Below are positions 42,040 to 53,203 of a DNA stretch of 64,000 nucleotides, in pieces. How positions within the stretch are numbered: position 1 is the stretch's first letter; every line of letters starts with the position of its first letter. The stretch is from assembly GCA_022702705.1 (NCBI GenBank), contig CM040427.1, forward strand, positions 13,787,625-13,851,624. Reading direction: 5' to 3'. The notes under the pieces are model-generated. The model saw only the letters and a program-made list of their open reading frames with translations, was not told the origin of the DNA and made no database searches. The DNA comes from Papilionanthe hookeriana x Papilionanthe teres. Its lineage: Eukaryota > Streptophyta > Magnoliopsida > Asparagales > Orchidaceae. A program made the position numbers and the translations under genes.

Positions 42040-42901
42040 ATCAATTTGGAAATGATGTGCCAATTTATTATGAAGAATTTGTGATGGCCTTTTCACTTAG
42101 AACTTCATTCACTTTTTGATCTGACCAATTGAATTGTTAAAATTTGTTGGGAAACATATGTTCCGAATGGATTATGAGTTCCACCACAAAAGTGAAGGTC
42201 ACATTCAAATTCCACGAATGGTGAAGTACATGGGGGTTGAATGCAAATAAATAGGGAAATATACTTTGATGGGCGTAGAATTAGAGATTTCAGAGTGATA
42301 GACTAAAATCTTCAATTTAGTCCTAATGTTTAGAAACTAAAGTGAGAGTTAGCATTCAAGTTAAGAGAAGTGGGAGCTCTAGAGTGAGAGCCGGTATCCT
42401 CCCAGCCTAATCACAGATTTTGGGACTAAACTTAGGATTAGCCAATGTTCTTTATACACAGAAATATGGGTAAAGAATAGGAATGCTCCTATTTGGCACA
42501 ATACATTTGCATCACTGATTTGTGTCACAATAATCATCACATTATGAATGGAAAGGAGGAAGACTCTTTCTTATAACTTAACTTTGTTATAAATTTAGTC
42601 TTGCATTAGTTTAACTTGCTAGAGTTTAGAACGTGCTTTGGTAGATATAATAACTGAATCTGTTTGCCTTTTCTTTTAAATTTAAAGAACTTGTGATTGT
42701 ACTGTCATTCGATAATAGATTTCTGTGCTACACAATAAAAGTAAAGCCTCTCTGTAGGATCGATATTCCAAGACTCCACTAGAGCCCTGTATTACTTGAG
42801 TGATACATATACTTATGTTAATTGTGTGATTCATTATCATTTAAATCAATATATATATCTAAATCTGAGTTCATTTATTTTTACAAATTAAAAAAGTCGC
42901 A
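42040..42901 (+). repeat. Truncated 5' LTR of element C
   Basis: Similarity to the 3' LTR starts at GAAATGATGTG (about 42,043, equivalent to about 53,905) and runs to AAAAGTCGCA at 42,901. About 700 bp of the U3 side, including the promoter, are missing. The conserved stem-loop lies at about 42,375-42,405. Confidence 0.85.
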
Positions 42902-42910
42902 CCAAGTTTT

Positions 42911-42927
42911 TGCCGCCGTTGCCGGGG
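42911..42927 (+). other. tRNA-Asp primer-binding site, element C
   Basis: TGCCGCCGTTGCCGGGG, 16 of 17 matches to the tRNA-Asp complement, nine bases after the LTR end. Confidence 0.9.
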
Positions 42928-43105
42928 AGGCAAGTTAAAAAAAAGTAATTGTTCAAATTTATTTTTGTATTATTGGAAATCATATATTTGAATTGCAAGT
43001 CATAGTTGTGTGTGTCTGTTTATTGTTAGTGTGTGTTTATTGTGTTTGTATACGTAGTGTCGGATCTATAGGTTTAGTGCCTTACGATCTGTAAATCCTC
43101 ACAAA

Positions 43106-44375
43106 ATGGCGAACAATTTAAATAATCAAAACAAAATATACCAAGACCTTTAAAATATTATGCTAATCCAACAGTGAATGAAATTCACTTAACTATTCAA
43201 CATCCTGATGTTGTTGCTAATTCATTTTAGCTTAAGTCTGCTATTATCCAAATGGTACAGAATAATCAATTTGGAGGAACACCTAATGAAAATCCTAACT
43301 TACATCTCTTTAGTTTTCTAGAACTGTGTGCTACGTTTAAATATAATGGAGTGTCAAATGATTCTATTAGACATAAAATTTTTCCTTTTTCACTTAGGGA
43401 TAAGGATAAGGCGTGGTTAAACTGTTAGCACCTGGACATTTTAGAACTTAGGGAGAGTTTTCACACAAGTTTATGTCGAAATATGTTCTTCTTTTCAAAA
43501 CTGCTAAGTTGAGAAATGATATCACATCTTTTAGTTAGTTTGATGGAGAATCCATATATGAAGCTTGGGAAAGATTTAAAGATCTTCTGAGGAAGTGTCC
43601 ACACCATGCTTTACCAGACTGGTTATTAATTCAAACCTTCTATAATTGATTAGTAGGATCATTGAGATCGATTATTGATGCTGCTGCTGGTAGATCATTA
43701 ACGTCAAAACCTTTTGATGAAGCACATTCGTTAATTGAAGAGATGGCTACTAATAATTTTCAATGGCCCTCTGAGCGGGTAAATCCTAAGAGAGTAGCCA
43801 GTATTCATGATTCTGATGGGATAACTATGATAGTATCTCAAATTGCTTCACTTTCTAAGAAAATAGATTAATATGGAATGAATTATTCTCCAACACCCCC
43901 AGTGTTAGAAGAAAATTCATCAGGACAGATGATAGACTCTCAAATGTCTTATGAAACCTTGAATGCTATACATAATAAAGTCAATAATCCTTATTCGAAT
44001 TATTATAATCCTAGTTGGAGGAATCATCCGAACTTTAACTAGAACAATACCAATGATGTTGTTAAACTGCAAAGGGGAAACAATCATATGAATCCAGTTG
44101 GAAATCTGAACAACCAAGGAAGTGCCAATTTTAGACTATCTTATCCTCCTTGTTTTAATAGTAATCAACATTTGAAGGAAAAGAAGTTGTCTACTGAAGA
44201 AATGATTCTGAATATGGGTAATCAAATTCAAGCTCAAAATGTTGTGATGAAGAACATTGAAAATCAATTAGGACATATCTTTACTGTGCTTACTAATAGA
44301 CTTTCTGGGAATCTTCCTAGCAATGTTGAGATCAAACCGAAAGATCAAAATAAAGAGCAAATAAAGGCCATTCAA
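43106..44375 (+). pseudogene. gag: Degenerate gag of element C
   Basis: The ATG at 43,106 (MANNLNNQN) is followed by a frameshift into ANPTVNEIHLTIQHPDV. The capsid core then reads SAIIQMVQNNQFGGTPNENP, FPFSLRDKDKAWLN and CPHHALPDWLLIQTFYN with stops near 43,230, 43,425 and 43,649. Next come DAAAGRSLTSKPFDEAHSLI (43,662-43,871), the NPYSNYYNPSWRNHPNF linker in a second frame, and the IENQLGHIFTVLTNRLSG tail ending IKAIQ at 44,375. Gag assembles the particle and packages RNA. All domains are present, but at least four disabling changes occur. Confidence 0.88.
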
Positions 44376-45446
44376 TGAAGGAGTGGAAAAGAATTGGAAT
44401 CAAGAGTTCAAAAAGAAGTCGAAGTTGAAAGAGAGGAAGTGATCATTGAGAAAAGTTCTAATAAGATATATCCAGACAAATATCTGATAGAAACAATGAA
44501 GATAACTGTTGAAAAAACACCTCCTTCTTTTCCTCAAAGACTAAAGAAACAGAACAAGAATAACAGATTTGCAAATTTTTTTGGAAATTCTTAAGAAGAT
44601 AACAATTAATATTCTCTTTCTCGAAGCATTAGAGCAGATGCCTGATTATGTAAAGTTTATGAAGGATATTCTTAAAAGGAAGAGAAATTTTAAAGACCAC
44701 GAGACTATTGCACTTAGCGGTGAGTGTAGTGTAATTATCCAGAAAAAGCCTCCTGAAAAACTTAAAGACCTAGGTAGTTTCCCTATCCCGTGTGCTATGT
44801 GATCTTGGAGCTAGTATTAATCTTATGCTTTATCAACTTTAAAAAGATTGGGAATAGGAGAAATTTCACCTACATTTGTGACTCTTCAACTTGTTGATCG
44901 TTCTATCACTTATCCTAAGGAGTTATGGAAGATGTATTAATGAAGGTGGATAAATTTATCTTTCCTGTGGACTTTATTGTATTAGATATGGATGAAGATA
45001 AAGAAATTACAATTATTTTGGGAAGACCATTTCTTGCTACTGGGAGAGCTATGATTGATATCCAAAAAGGAGAATTAACTATGAGAGTGAATGACCAAGA
45101 GGTAACTTTCAATATTCTAAAATCTATGAAGTACCCTTCAACTGAAAAACATGATGAGTACTATCGAATGGAAGTCTGCGATTATTTGAGAGAAGATTAT
45201 TTTAAAAAAGTATTTGAAGAAAATCTGGAATGTGAGGATGAAAATGAAAGTGAAAATGAAGATGATTTGGATGATATAAAGAATGAAAAGTTAGACTTTG
45301 TTCAGGAAAATTTTGAAAGATTGGATACTATGAAAAATGAAGATAAAAGTTTGATTCCATCTATCATAAAAACCCCTGAACTTGAGCTGAAAATTCTTCC
45401 TAATCATTTAAAGTACATGTTTTTTTGGGAGAATCATCAACTTTAG
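44376..45446 (+). pseudogene. pol: Protease region of element C
   Basis: The order is KITVEKTPPSFPQRLK (44,394-44,594), a frameshift, EALEQMPDYVKFMKDILK (44,569-44,802), then a deletion that removes the GEKFYGRAL part so that DLGASINLM follows out of frame. The 44,925-45,446 frame holds EITIILGRPFLATGRAMI, MIDIQKGELTMRVNDQEVTF and a long acidic spacer toward RT. Both retropepsin boxes (DLGAS and ILGRP) are present but in different frames. Confidence 0.88.
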
Positions 45447-45493
45447 CAGTCATTGTATCTTCGGATTTAAATGAATATCAAGAATAAAAATTA

Positions 45494-46905
45494 ATGGAAA
45501 CTTTAAAAAGATACAAAAAAGCTTTTGGTTGGTCCATAGCTGATATTAAAGGAATCAGTCCTTCGATCTGTATGCACAGAATTTTATTGGATGAACAACA
45601 CAAACTAACAGTTGATCCACAAAGGAGACTGAACCCAATAATGAAAGAAGTGGTTAAAAAAGAGATATTAAAGTGGTTAGATACTGGAATAATATATCCT
45701 ATTTCTGATAGTGTTTGGGTGAGCCCAATTCATTGTGTTCCTAAGAAAGGAGGAGTGAATGTTGATGTAAATGATCAGGATGAAATTGTACAGACAAGAT
45801 AATTCACTGGTTGGCAAATATGTATTGATTATAGAAAATTAAATGCGCCACCAGAAAAGATCACTTTCCTTTACCCCATTTAGACTAAATTCTAGACAGA
45901 CTTGCTGGACACAAGTACTATTGCTTTCTAGATGGATATACTGGTTATCACTAAATATATATTGCTCCTGAGGATCAAGAGAAAACTACATTTACTAGCC
46001 CTTATGGAACTTTTGCTTTTAGAAGAATGCCCTTTGGATTATGTAATGCACCTGTAACATTTTAAAGATGTATGTCATCCATATTTAGCAATTTAATTGA
46101 TGATGGAATAGAAGTTTTTATAGATGATTTCTCAGTATTTGAAGATTCATTTGATGCATGTCTATGCAACTTAGAAAAAGTTTTATAGGTATGCGAGAGA
46201 ACAAATTTAGTCCTAAACTGGGAAAAGTGTCAATTAATGGTTGCAGGAGGAATTGTGCTTGGGCATAAAATATCTGAATATGATATGGAAGTAGATCCTT
46301 CGAAAATTCATGTTATAGAAAAATTACTACCTCCAACAATTGTGAGAGGGATAAGAAGCTTTTTGGGACATGTAGGACTCTACAGGCGATATATCAAAGA
46401 CTTTTCAAAAATTTCTAAGCCTCTATGCCAACTTTTGGAAAAAGAGAGAAAGTTTGATTTTAACGATGAATGTTTAAAAGCTTTCAATCTATTGAAAGAA
46501 AAATTAATTGCTGCACCTATAATAGTTTCATCTGATTGGGAGAAACCACTTGAACTAATTTGTGATTCTAGCAATTACGCTATTGAAGTTGTTTTAAGGA
46601 AAAGACATGATAAAATGTTTAAAGTTATATACTATGTTAGTAAAACTCTTACTGCTACTCAAATTAATTACACTACTGCTAAGAGAGAGTTATTAGCAAT
46701 TGTATATGCTTTGAAAAATTTATATCTTACTTAATCAGACCTAAATGCATAGTGCAAACTGATCATTCTGCTATTAAATACTTAATTCAAAAGAATGATG
46801 CAAAACTAAGACTGATTCGATGGATGCTTTTAATATAAGAATTTAATTTTGAGATCGTTAATAGAAAATGGGTCGATAAACAAATAGCTGATCATTTATC
46901 TAGAC
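45494..46905 (+). pseudogene. pol: Reverse transcriptase and RNase H of element C
   Basis: The frame 45,494-45,802 carries the RT entry (KAFGWSIADIKGISPSICMH, WVSPIHCVPKKGG). After a frameshift 45,807-46,190 reads GWQICIDYRKLN, GHKYYCFLDGY, GTFAFRRMPFGLCNAP and the catalytic FIDD at 46,117-46,128 (usually FMDD in Athila). 46,237-46,734 continues with RSFLGHVGLYRRYIKDFSK and the RNase H start (LICDSSNYAIEVVL). The RNase H end (TDHSAIKYL, IADHLSRLEQ) is in another frame. RT and RNase H make element cDNA from genomic RNA. Stops at about 45,800, 45,950, 46,065 and 46,186 inactivate it. Confidence 0.9.
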
Positions 46906-48286
46906 TTGAACAACCTAATTTGCATGATTTTGAAAAGGAAATTACTGAAACTTTTTTCTGATGAGAAATTATACAGTGTTATTGAAGGAAATTTACCGTG
47001 GTGTGCTGATATTGTGAACTGCATCGTTAGTAATATTTTACCACCTGATTTAACAATGCAACAACAGAAAAAATTTAAGCATGATGCTAAATTTTATTTT
47101 TGGGACGATCCTTATCTGTACAAGCAATGTAAAGATCTTATTATTAGGAGATGTGTGCCTTATGAAGAAACTGAAAAAATTATTCGAGAATGTCATGAAT
47201 CTGAATTTGGAAGACATTTCGAAATTGATAGAACTGCACATAAGATTTTGCAATATGGATTTTATGGGCCTACACTTTTTAGAGATGTTTATAAATTTAT
47301 CAAAACTTGTGATGAATGTCAGAGTATAGTCAATATATCTAGAAAAAATGATATGCCTTTTAATTTTACTTTGGAAGTTAAAATTTTTGATGCATGGGAA
47401 TTAGATTTTATGGGACCATTTATGCCTTCATTTGGAAATATATATATACTGATTATTGTTAATTATGTATCAAAATGGATTGAGGCAATAACTTTACCTA
47501 GGTGTGATGCTAAAAGTGTTTTGAGGTTTTTAATGAAAAATATTTTCACAAGATATGAAATGCCTAGAGTAATCATCACTGATGGAGGATCCCATTTTTA
47601 AGAATAATTTGATTCAGAGATTGGTGGAAAAATATAATATTGTGCATAGGATCTCTACAGCTTATCATCCCCAAACTAATGGTTTTGCAAAGGTATCTAA
47701 TTGTGAAATTAAACGAATTTTAGAAAAATTCATTAATCCTGAGAAATTGGATTGGTCTGCTAGATTAGATACTGCTTTATGGGCATACAGAATTGCTTAT
47801 AAAACTCATATAGGAATATCCCCTTACAGAATAATCTTTGGAAAAACTTGTCACATGCCAGTTGAATTAGGATATAAAGCATATTAGGCGATAAAGAAAT
47901 TGAATTTCAATTTAAAAGATGCTGTTGAGAAGAGACTGTTGCAATTGAATGAATTGGAGGAAATCAGAAATGAATCATATGATAATGATAGAATATATAA
48001 GGAAAGAAGAAAAATATTTCATGATCGGAAGATTGTCAAAAAGAAATTTGAACCAGGACAAAAAGTTTTATTATATAATACAAGATTGAAATTGTTTCTT
48101 GGGAAACTGAAATCTAGATGGACAGGACCTTTCATTGTCGTAAAAGTGTATCAGTTTGGAGTTGGGATTATCATAGACCCTAAATCTGGAAGAATATTCA
48201 AAGTTAATGGCCAAAGATTAAAACCATATTTTGAAGGCAATAGACCTAATTTTAAAGAGGTTTTAATGTTGGATCAACCTGAATAA
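46906..48286 (+). pseudogene. pol: Integrase of element C, catalytic Glu replaced by Lys
   Basis: 46,906-47,601 holds the zinc-binding module (CHESEFGRHFEIDRTAHKIL, TCDECQ), then the core with the first catalytic Asp in WELDFMGPF (47,404) and the second in IITDGGSHF (47,581). One extra T after GGSHF shifts the frame into 47,582-47,887 (STAYHPQTNGFAKVSNCEIK, PYRIIFGKTCHMP). The DD35E Glu is AAG (Lys) at 47,690-47,692, with exactly 35 residues from the second Asp. After a stop the C-terminal domain (47,900-48,286) reads KVLLYNTRLKLFLGKLKSRW and FKVNGQRLKPYFEG. The length and order match Athila integrases, which insert cDNA into the genome. Confidence 0.9.
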
Positions 48287-48684
48287 CTGAAAGTTATGTC
48301 GGGCTAATGACATTAAACCAAGCGCTTTGTGGGAGGCAACCCACAATTATTGAGTGTTTGCTTTGTTTGATGTGTTATTTGTGTTTGTTTGTTTCTTAAT
48401 TAAGTCTCATTCTTCCGTAATTATCATTAATAATATTTAAGAAATGAATTGAATTAAAATTTGGAAAAAATTTGAACGAAGTGAAGTTTGGCGAATTTGA
48501 GCTAGCGCCAAACGGACTGATATCAGCACCGGACAGCGTTGCTGTTCAGAAAATCATTTCTCGTTTTTAAAATCTGAGTTTTAGCGGTTCTAGGCGGTAA
48601 CTCCTCCATTAGAACTTCCAAAAATCATCCCTAGACGCTGGAACTTCTACAGGAACGAAGAGGAAGACCCCAATTATTGTCCAA
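48287..48684 (+). other. Leader of env-position ORF 1, element C
   Basis: It starts with the post-pol motif TGTCGGGCTAATGACATTAA and TGGGAGGCAACCCA shared with A. It then has a GC-rich dyad patch near 48,510-48,540 (AGCGCCAAACGGACT...GCACCGGACAGCG). D keeps the second half of this leader. Confidence 0.55.
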
Positions 48685-49837
48685 ATGGACTCCGACTCGA
48701 TGGAAATTCAAAGATTTCAAGTGTTCAACCATAAAAAGTTCATAAGTTTCAAGGCGCAGTGAATTTTCAACTAAAATATCTCGAAAATCAGATTGATTAA
48801 GGAGCAAGGCTTTGTAAATCGAGGTATGAATTCTCCTACAAATAGAAGTGATGAAATTATTGTTCAGTGATGTTGGGAAGTTATGCTATACTACTGCCGC
48901 TGTAGTTGTTCCTGTTGTGAAGGAGTTTTATGCAAATCTTCATGGAATCAACCAAGGATCAGTTTATGTACGAGGTAGGTTTGTGACATTTACTCCTGCA
49001 AAGATTAATGTTTATATATGATAGAGAATGTGCCAATCTGCCACAATTCAAATTTTGCCCCAACGAAGGAAAATATGAATGACATATACCGATATTTGAC
49101 GAATGAAAATGATGAATGGGAGATAAGAGATAGCATGTATGTAAATTTTTCGACCACACTGTTAAATCCTACTTCAAAACACTTACATTACATCATTTGT
49201 GCAAAATTGCTCCCGACAATGAAAATCAGTAATGTAACTAAGGAGTGTGCTATTCTGAATTATTGTATTCAAATGGGAATGCCTATTGATGTTGGTTCAA
49301 TAATTGTTAAGTCTGTTTTGGGATTGATCGTTCATGGATCAAAGTATGGGCTTAGAAATCCTTCCACCATATTTCTCCTATACAGTCAGTCACAAGTGCC
49401 ATAAGAGAAATGGGAATGAGTACTTCTACCTTGGAAGCATATAGACCCAGCAGATGCATATGGTAACCAGGCAATTGGTGATATGAATAATATGAGCATT
49501 ATTGAAGATCAACAGTCTCAAAGGTCAACTTCTATTCCTCCTTATTTTCCTGAAAGTTCACAGATCATTCTGAAGAAAATCAAGAAATTGGCGAAGGAAG
49601 TACAACATCTGATGAATGCAATAAAAAATCTTTCAGATTTTTTTGATCATCTGGATTGGAGAATGAAGGAGCACTTTGATCATTCCTAAAGGAAGTTTGA
49701 TGCGATTGATGAGAAGAAAAGGTTGGATTGAAGAGGATTCTACTGAAGAATTTCCATTTTGTCCATTTTACAATTTATTTATCCATTCTCAATCGATGGG
49801 AGATCTTAGAATTGATGATAGTTTGGAGGAAGAATGA
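48685..49837 (+). pseudogene. Env-position ORF 1 of element C (plant transposon protein type)
   Basis: The ATG at 48,685 (MDSDSMEIQRFQVFN) aligns with the cleaner D copy at 61,877. The body survives in 49,018-49,404 (MIENVPICHNSNFAPTKENM, DIYRYLTNENDEWEIRD, LHYIICAKLLPTMK, AILNYCIQMGMPIDVG). The C-terminus in 49,483-49,689 is a predicted coiled coil (ILKKIKKLAKEVQHLMNAI), and the ORF ends in an acidic LEEE-stop. The fold resembles the putative plant transposon protein family (PF20167) found in this Athila position. Despite the env-like location, no signal peptide or membrane segment is visible. Several stops lie between 48,750 and 49,020. The function of the family is unknown to me. Confidence 0.75.
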
Positions 49838-50678
49838 AACTTGATTAGTGTATTTCTATATTTGTGTATCGGATTGCTTTGCTTTGCTTTACTTTATTTG
49901 GTTTGAATGTTATATTTGGACATGCTTGTTTGTTTAGTTCTCAGCGTTATTGTGTTGTGGTTATGTATGACGCCGAATTTAAGATTATATGGCTTGAAAA
50001 TATGTAATGTTTAGTGTTGTGTGTATGTGTATGACTTAAGGATTTTATAAGTAATGTTATGTGTTGTTTGTGTTATAAAAATATCATTTGTCAGGCTTTA
50101 GGATGTTATTCAATGCTTAATTAGATTATCTAGGCATCAGAGTGGGTTTGAAATGATCGAAATTACAAAAGAAAGTCAGAAACCTAGTTTTTGAACTGGT
50201 GCCGAACGGCACTGCCACTAGCACCGGACAACGCCAAAAGTCAGAGAGTATAGCCATTTTAGTAGAATAATGTGCTGCTTCCAGCGCCGGACAGTGCTAG
50301 AACGCGAAAAATGCCTGAAACTTCAAATTTTTGCGATTTAACTCTGGGACCGGCCATTTTGCCCAAATCTTTGTCTTCAACCTCCAGCCAAGGACGATTT
50401 TCATGCATAGGGCTCACTAGCATTTGGATTTGAAGAGATTTCATGGCCGGAAAAGTTTGGATTTCCTGATCTCTTGGTAAGAGTTACACTTCAACCTAAA
50501 AATTTTCGATTTTGACCATGGAAATCTCCTGCATTAGGAAGATTTGGAATTTTGAAGTTTTTGGAGAAACTTTGGAGATTTTCATGGATTTTGAGTTCTT
50601 ATCTATTTAAATTTTCCTTGGAGTAGATTGCATTGTAATTTTAAAATTGATTTGGAAAATTTCAATATTTTTAGATAA
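49838..50678 (+). other. Inter-ORF leader with GC-rich dyads, element C
   Basis: Non-coding sequence between the two paralogous ORFs. It carries dyad patches at about 50,198-50,235 (GTGCCGAACGGCAC) and 50,280-50,300 (AGCGCCGGACAGTGCT), then ~370 bp matching the leader of D's second ORF (60,000-60,420). This leader type precedes each env-position ORF. Confidence 0.55.
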
Positions 50679-51826
50679 ATGGCTCCAAGAATAGCTAAGG
50701 GGAAGAGGAAATTTGATTTTAATGAAATTAAATTTGTGAATTTCAAAGACTATTCATGTTTTAGTACGTTTCATAGTAATAAGAAATGTATTCATGAAAG
50801 AGCATTTGAAAATCCTAGAGGAATGCTTGAAGAACTGATTGCTAATCGTTAATGGGAGATTTTATGTTATTTCACTGCTGATGCGATGCTGGGTATTGTT
50901 CGAGAATTTTGTGCTAATTTGTATTATTCTAAGAGTGAATTTATTATGGTTAGAGGCCAAATAATTGAATTTTCCCTCTGCCAGCGTAAATGCATTTTAT
51001 TAGTTGAGAGCATCCTACCATTGTGAATATGAAAACTTTTCTATCACGAATCAAGCATTGGATAAGATTATAAACTTTTTAACTGATGGAAAAGGGGAAT
51101 GAAAAATTAAGCAGAGAATGAAAGTTAATTTTCCCCTTTCTACTTTGAATACTGTATCAAAAGGCTGGCATTATTTCATTTCTGTAAGACTATTACCTAC
51201 CTACCATCACAGTGATTTTACTGTTGATAGAGTTGTTCTGAATTACTGTATTTAGAACATGAAGAATATAAATATTGGGGCTATTATTCATAAAAGTATT
51301 TTGACAAGCTCAAAAGGAGAGATTACAGGATGATTAGGATACCCCAATCTGATTCATGCTTTATGTATTTAGGCAGGTGTAGTGATTGAAGATAATGATG
51401 AGGTAGTCCACCCTCCGAAGCCTAATACTAAACTAAATATGAAGACTTATGAAGCCCATGTAGGATGGAAATGGAATAAGAGAGCTGATGAACCTTCTTC
51501 TAGTAGGATGGAAATGGAATAAGAGAGCTGATGAACCTTCTTCTAGTCGAGATAGACCATCTACATCTAGGGAGCCTACTCTGCATGATGTTATGGATCA
51601 GTTGGAAAGGTTAAACACCAGAGTAGAGGGACTGGAAGTGAGGAACAAAATTAATGATGATTATCATGTGCGGTGGAGAGAATATGAGATAGCTTATCAT
51701 GATGCACAAATGAGATTTTTCACGGGAGACACTGATTCTGTATTTCCTACTTACCCTGAGTATAGTCCATACCAACCTAAAGAACCTAATGATGGTGGAG
51801 CTGCTGTAGAAGATGAAGATTGGTAG
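50679..51826 (+). pseudogene. Env-position ORF 2 of element C, paralogue of ORF 1
   Basis: The ATG at 50,679 starts MAPRIAKGKRKFDFNEIKF, and the frame continues through VNFKDYSCFSTF, MLEELIANR, WEILCYFTADAMLGIVREF and CANLYYSKSEFIMVRGQIIE. Shared blocks with ORF 1 include KF(V/I)xF near the start, EE(L/I)IxxRxWE, IV(R/K)E(F/I)xANL and V(R/K)G, so the two are paralogues. Several stops follow. The C-terminus (51,488-51,826) is in frame again with a coiled-coil HDVMDQLERLNTRVEGLEVR and a PYQPKEPNDGGAA tail ending EDEDW. A perfect 43-bp tandem duplication (51,462-51,504 and 51,505-51,547), absent from D, shifts the frame. Confidence 0.75.
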
Positions 51827-53188
51827 TTTGTGTATTGTTATTTTTATTTTTCATTAAACTTTATGTTGTATTTTTATTTTTTATTTGTGATGTACCTGAG
51901 ACTCCTTATGATTTGTATCTGAGATGTAATATGTGTGTTGGATGTACTTGTAGTAGACTTTATTGTTGATGTATGTGATGTGATAGTGAAGTTTTTATGT
52001 TTTTGGATTGTTAGTTTAATTTGTACCAGTAACAGTTGAATGTTAATGTTATGTGCACTGTTTAATGTGTTTTAAACTTCTTCTTTGTAAACTTCTAACC
52101 CATATTTGTGTATAGAAATGTTTCTTAATTATTTCAGGTCTACTGTTCTACTTTATGAAAAAAAACCTGCTGAAACTCAAAGGTGTGAAAAGCCAGCATA
52201 TTGAGGTATGATTTGTATTTAGATTTTTTTTCTTTCTTCCATGTAAAATACATTCAAAAATCTAAGTTTGAGGTAAGGAAAAAAAAGAATTAACTGTTAA
52301 TTGTTCTCATTTAAAATTATTTTCAAAAATTAGTAACATGATTTCCTATAATAGAGCTCAATTTCAGATAACTCTATTTTGATTTTATTTAAATATTTTA
52401 TGAAATTGAATGAAAGTGTTTGGTAATGAAAAGTAATTTTGTAATGTAAGATATCTGGTATAAAAGTATAGGACTATAGTTAACTATTCAAAGAAAGAAA
52501 AAAGTGTATGTTTGAAATATTAAGAATCTTAAAATTTTATGTGATAGGAAAGGATTGAGACTCTATAATTAATCATTAATAAGATAAAGAAGTTCTTATA
52601 AGGTAAGGAATGTGGTCAGTTTCAAATTTAGGGTGAGAAGGCTATCCAGATACAGTAATCCTCACTGAAGTTTAAAATCATTAAAGGCTATCCAGATACA
52701 GTAATCCTCACTGAAAAAGTAAAAGAAAAGAAAATAAAAGCAAAAAGAAAGGAAAAGAAAAGTAAAAACAAAAGAAAAAGAAAAGAAAAGAAAGTGAGGA
52801 GAAGCTTGAAGAGATGCCTAATAAAAAATTAGCTTCACTTGGACCTACCTAAAGAGAAAAAACTTAATTACTATCCTGAACTTATATGTATGTATGAACA
52901 TCTTTACTAGTAGTGTTCTCTTAAACTTCTTTTCATGTAATCCTTTTAAGTGCTTTAATAGAATAATCTACACTCATTTTTGAAATGAATAGAAAGCTAG
53001 AACCCTTAGACTTGATTACTAGATATTCTTACACCTGCAGAATTTACTTGAATTATTCAAATATCTTTCTGAAAAATTTACTATTATACTTATCTAAATC
53101 AAAATTATGGTATTCTAGAAAGAAAGTTCATTACAGTGGATCATAATTTTAAGTATTAACTAGAATTACTTGAGGACAAGTAATAGTT
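51827..53188 (+). other. 3' untranslated region of element C
   Basis: AT-rich and without ORFs. It contains CTAAGTTTGAGGTAAGG (52,262), a PPT-like word shared with A and D, the stem-flanked purine tract at 52,705-52,800, and a 46-bp-offset tandem duplication of AGGCTATCCAGATACAGTAA (52,639-52,669 and 52,685-52,715). Confidence 0.6.
52705..52800 (+). other. Stem-flanked purine tract, element C
   Basis: TCCTCACT (52,705-52,712) and AGTGAGGA (52,793-52,800) are perfect complements flanking 80 nt of almost pure purine. They are preceded by GGCTATCCAGATACAGTAA and followed by CTAATAAAAAATTAG, itself a 5-bp hairpin. The same layout occurs in A and D. Confidence 0.75.
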
Positions 53189-53200
53189 AAGTTTGGGAGA
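53189..53200 (+). other. Polypurine tract of element C
   Basis: AAGTTTGGGAGA just before the 3' LTR TG, after ACTTGAGGACAAGTAATAGT. Confidence 0.8.
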
Positions 53201-53203
53201 TCT

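Noticed and set aside
48685..51826. True viral-type envelope glycoprotein
   Set aside because: No signal peptide, transmembrane segment or Cys pattern is visible. The proteins match the soluble-looking plant transposon protein type found in this position.
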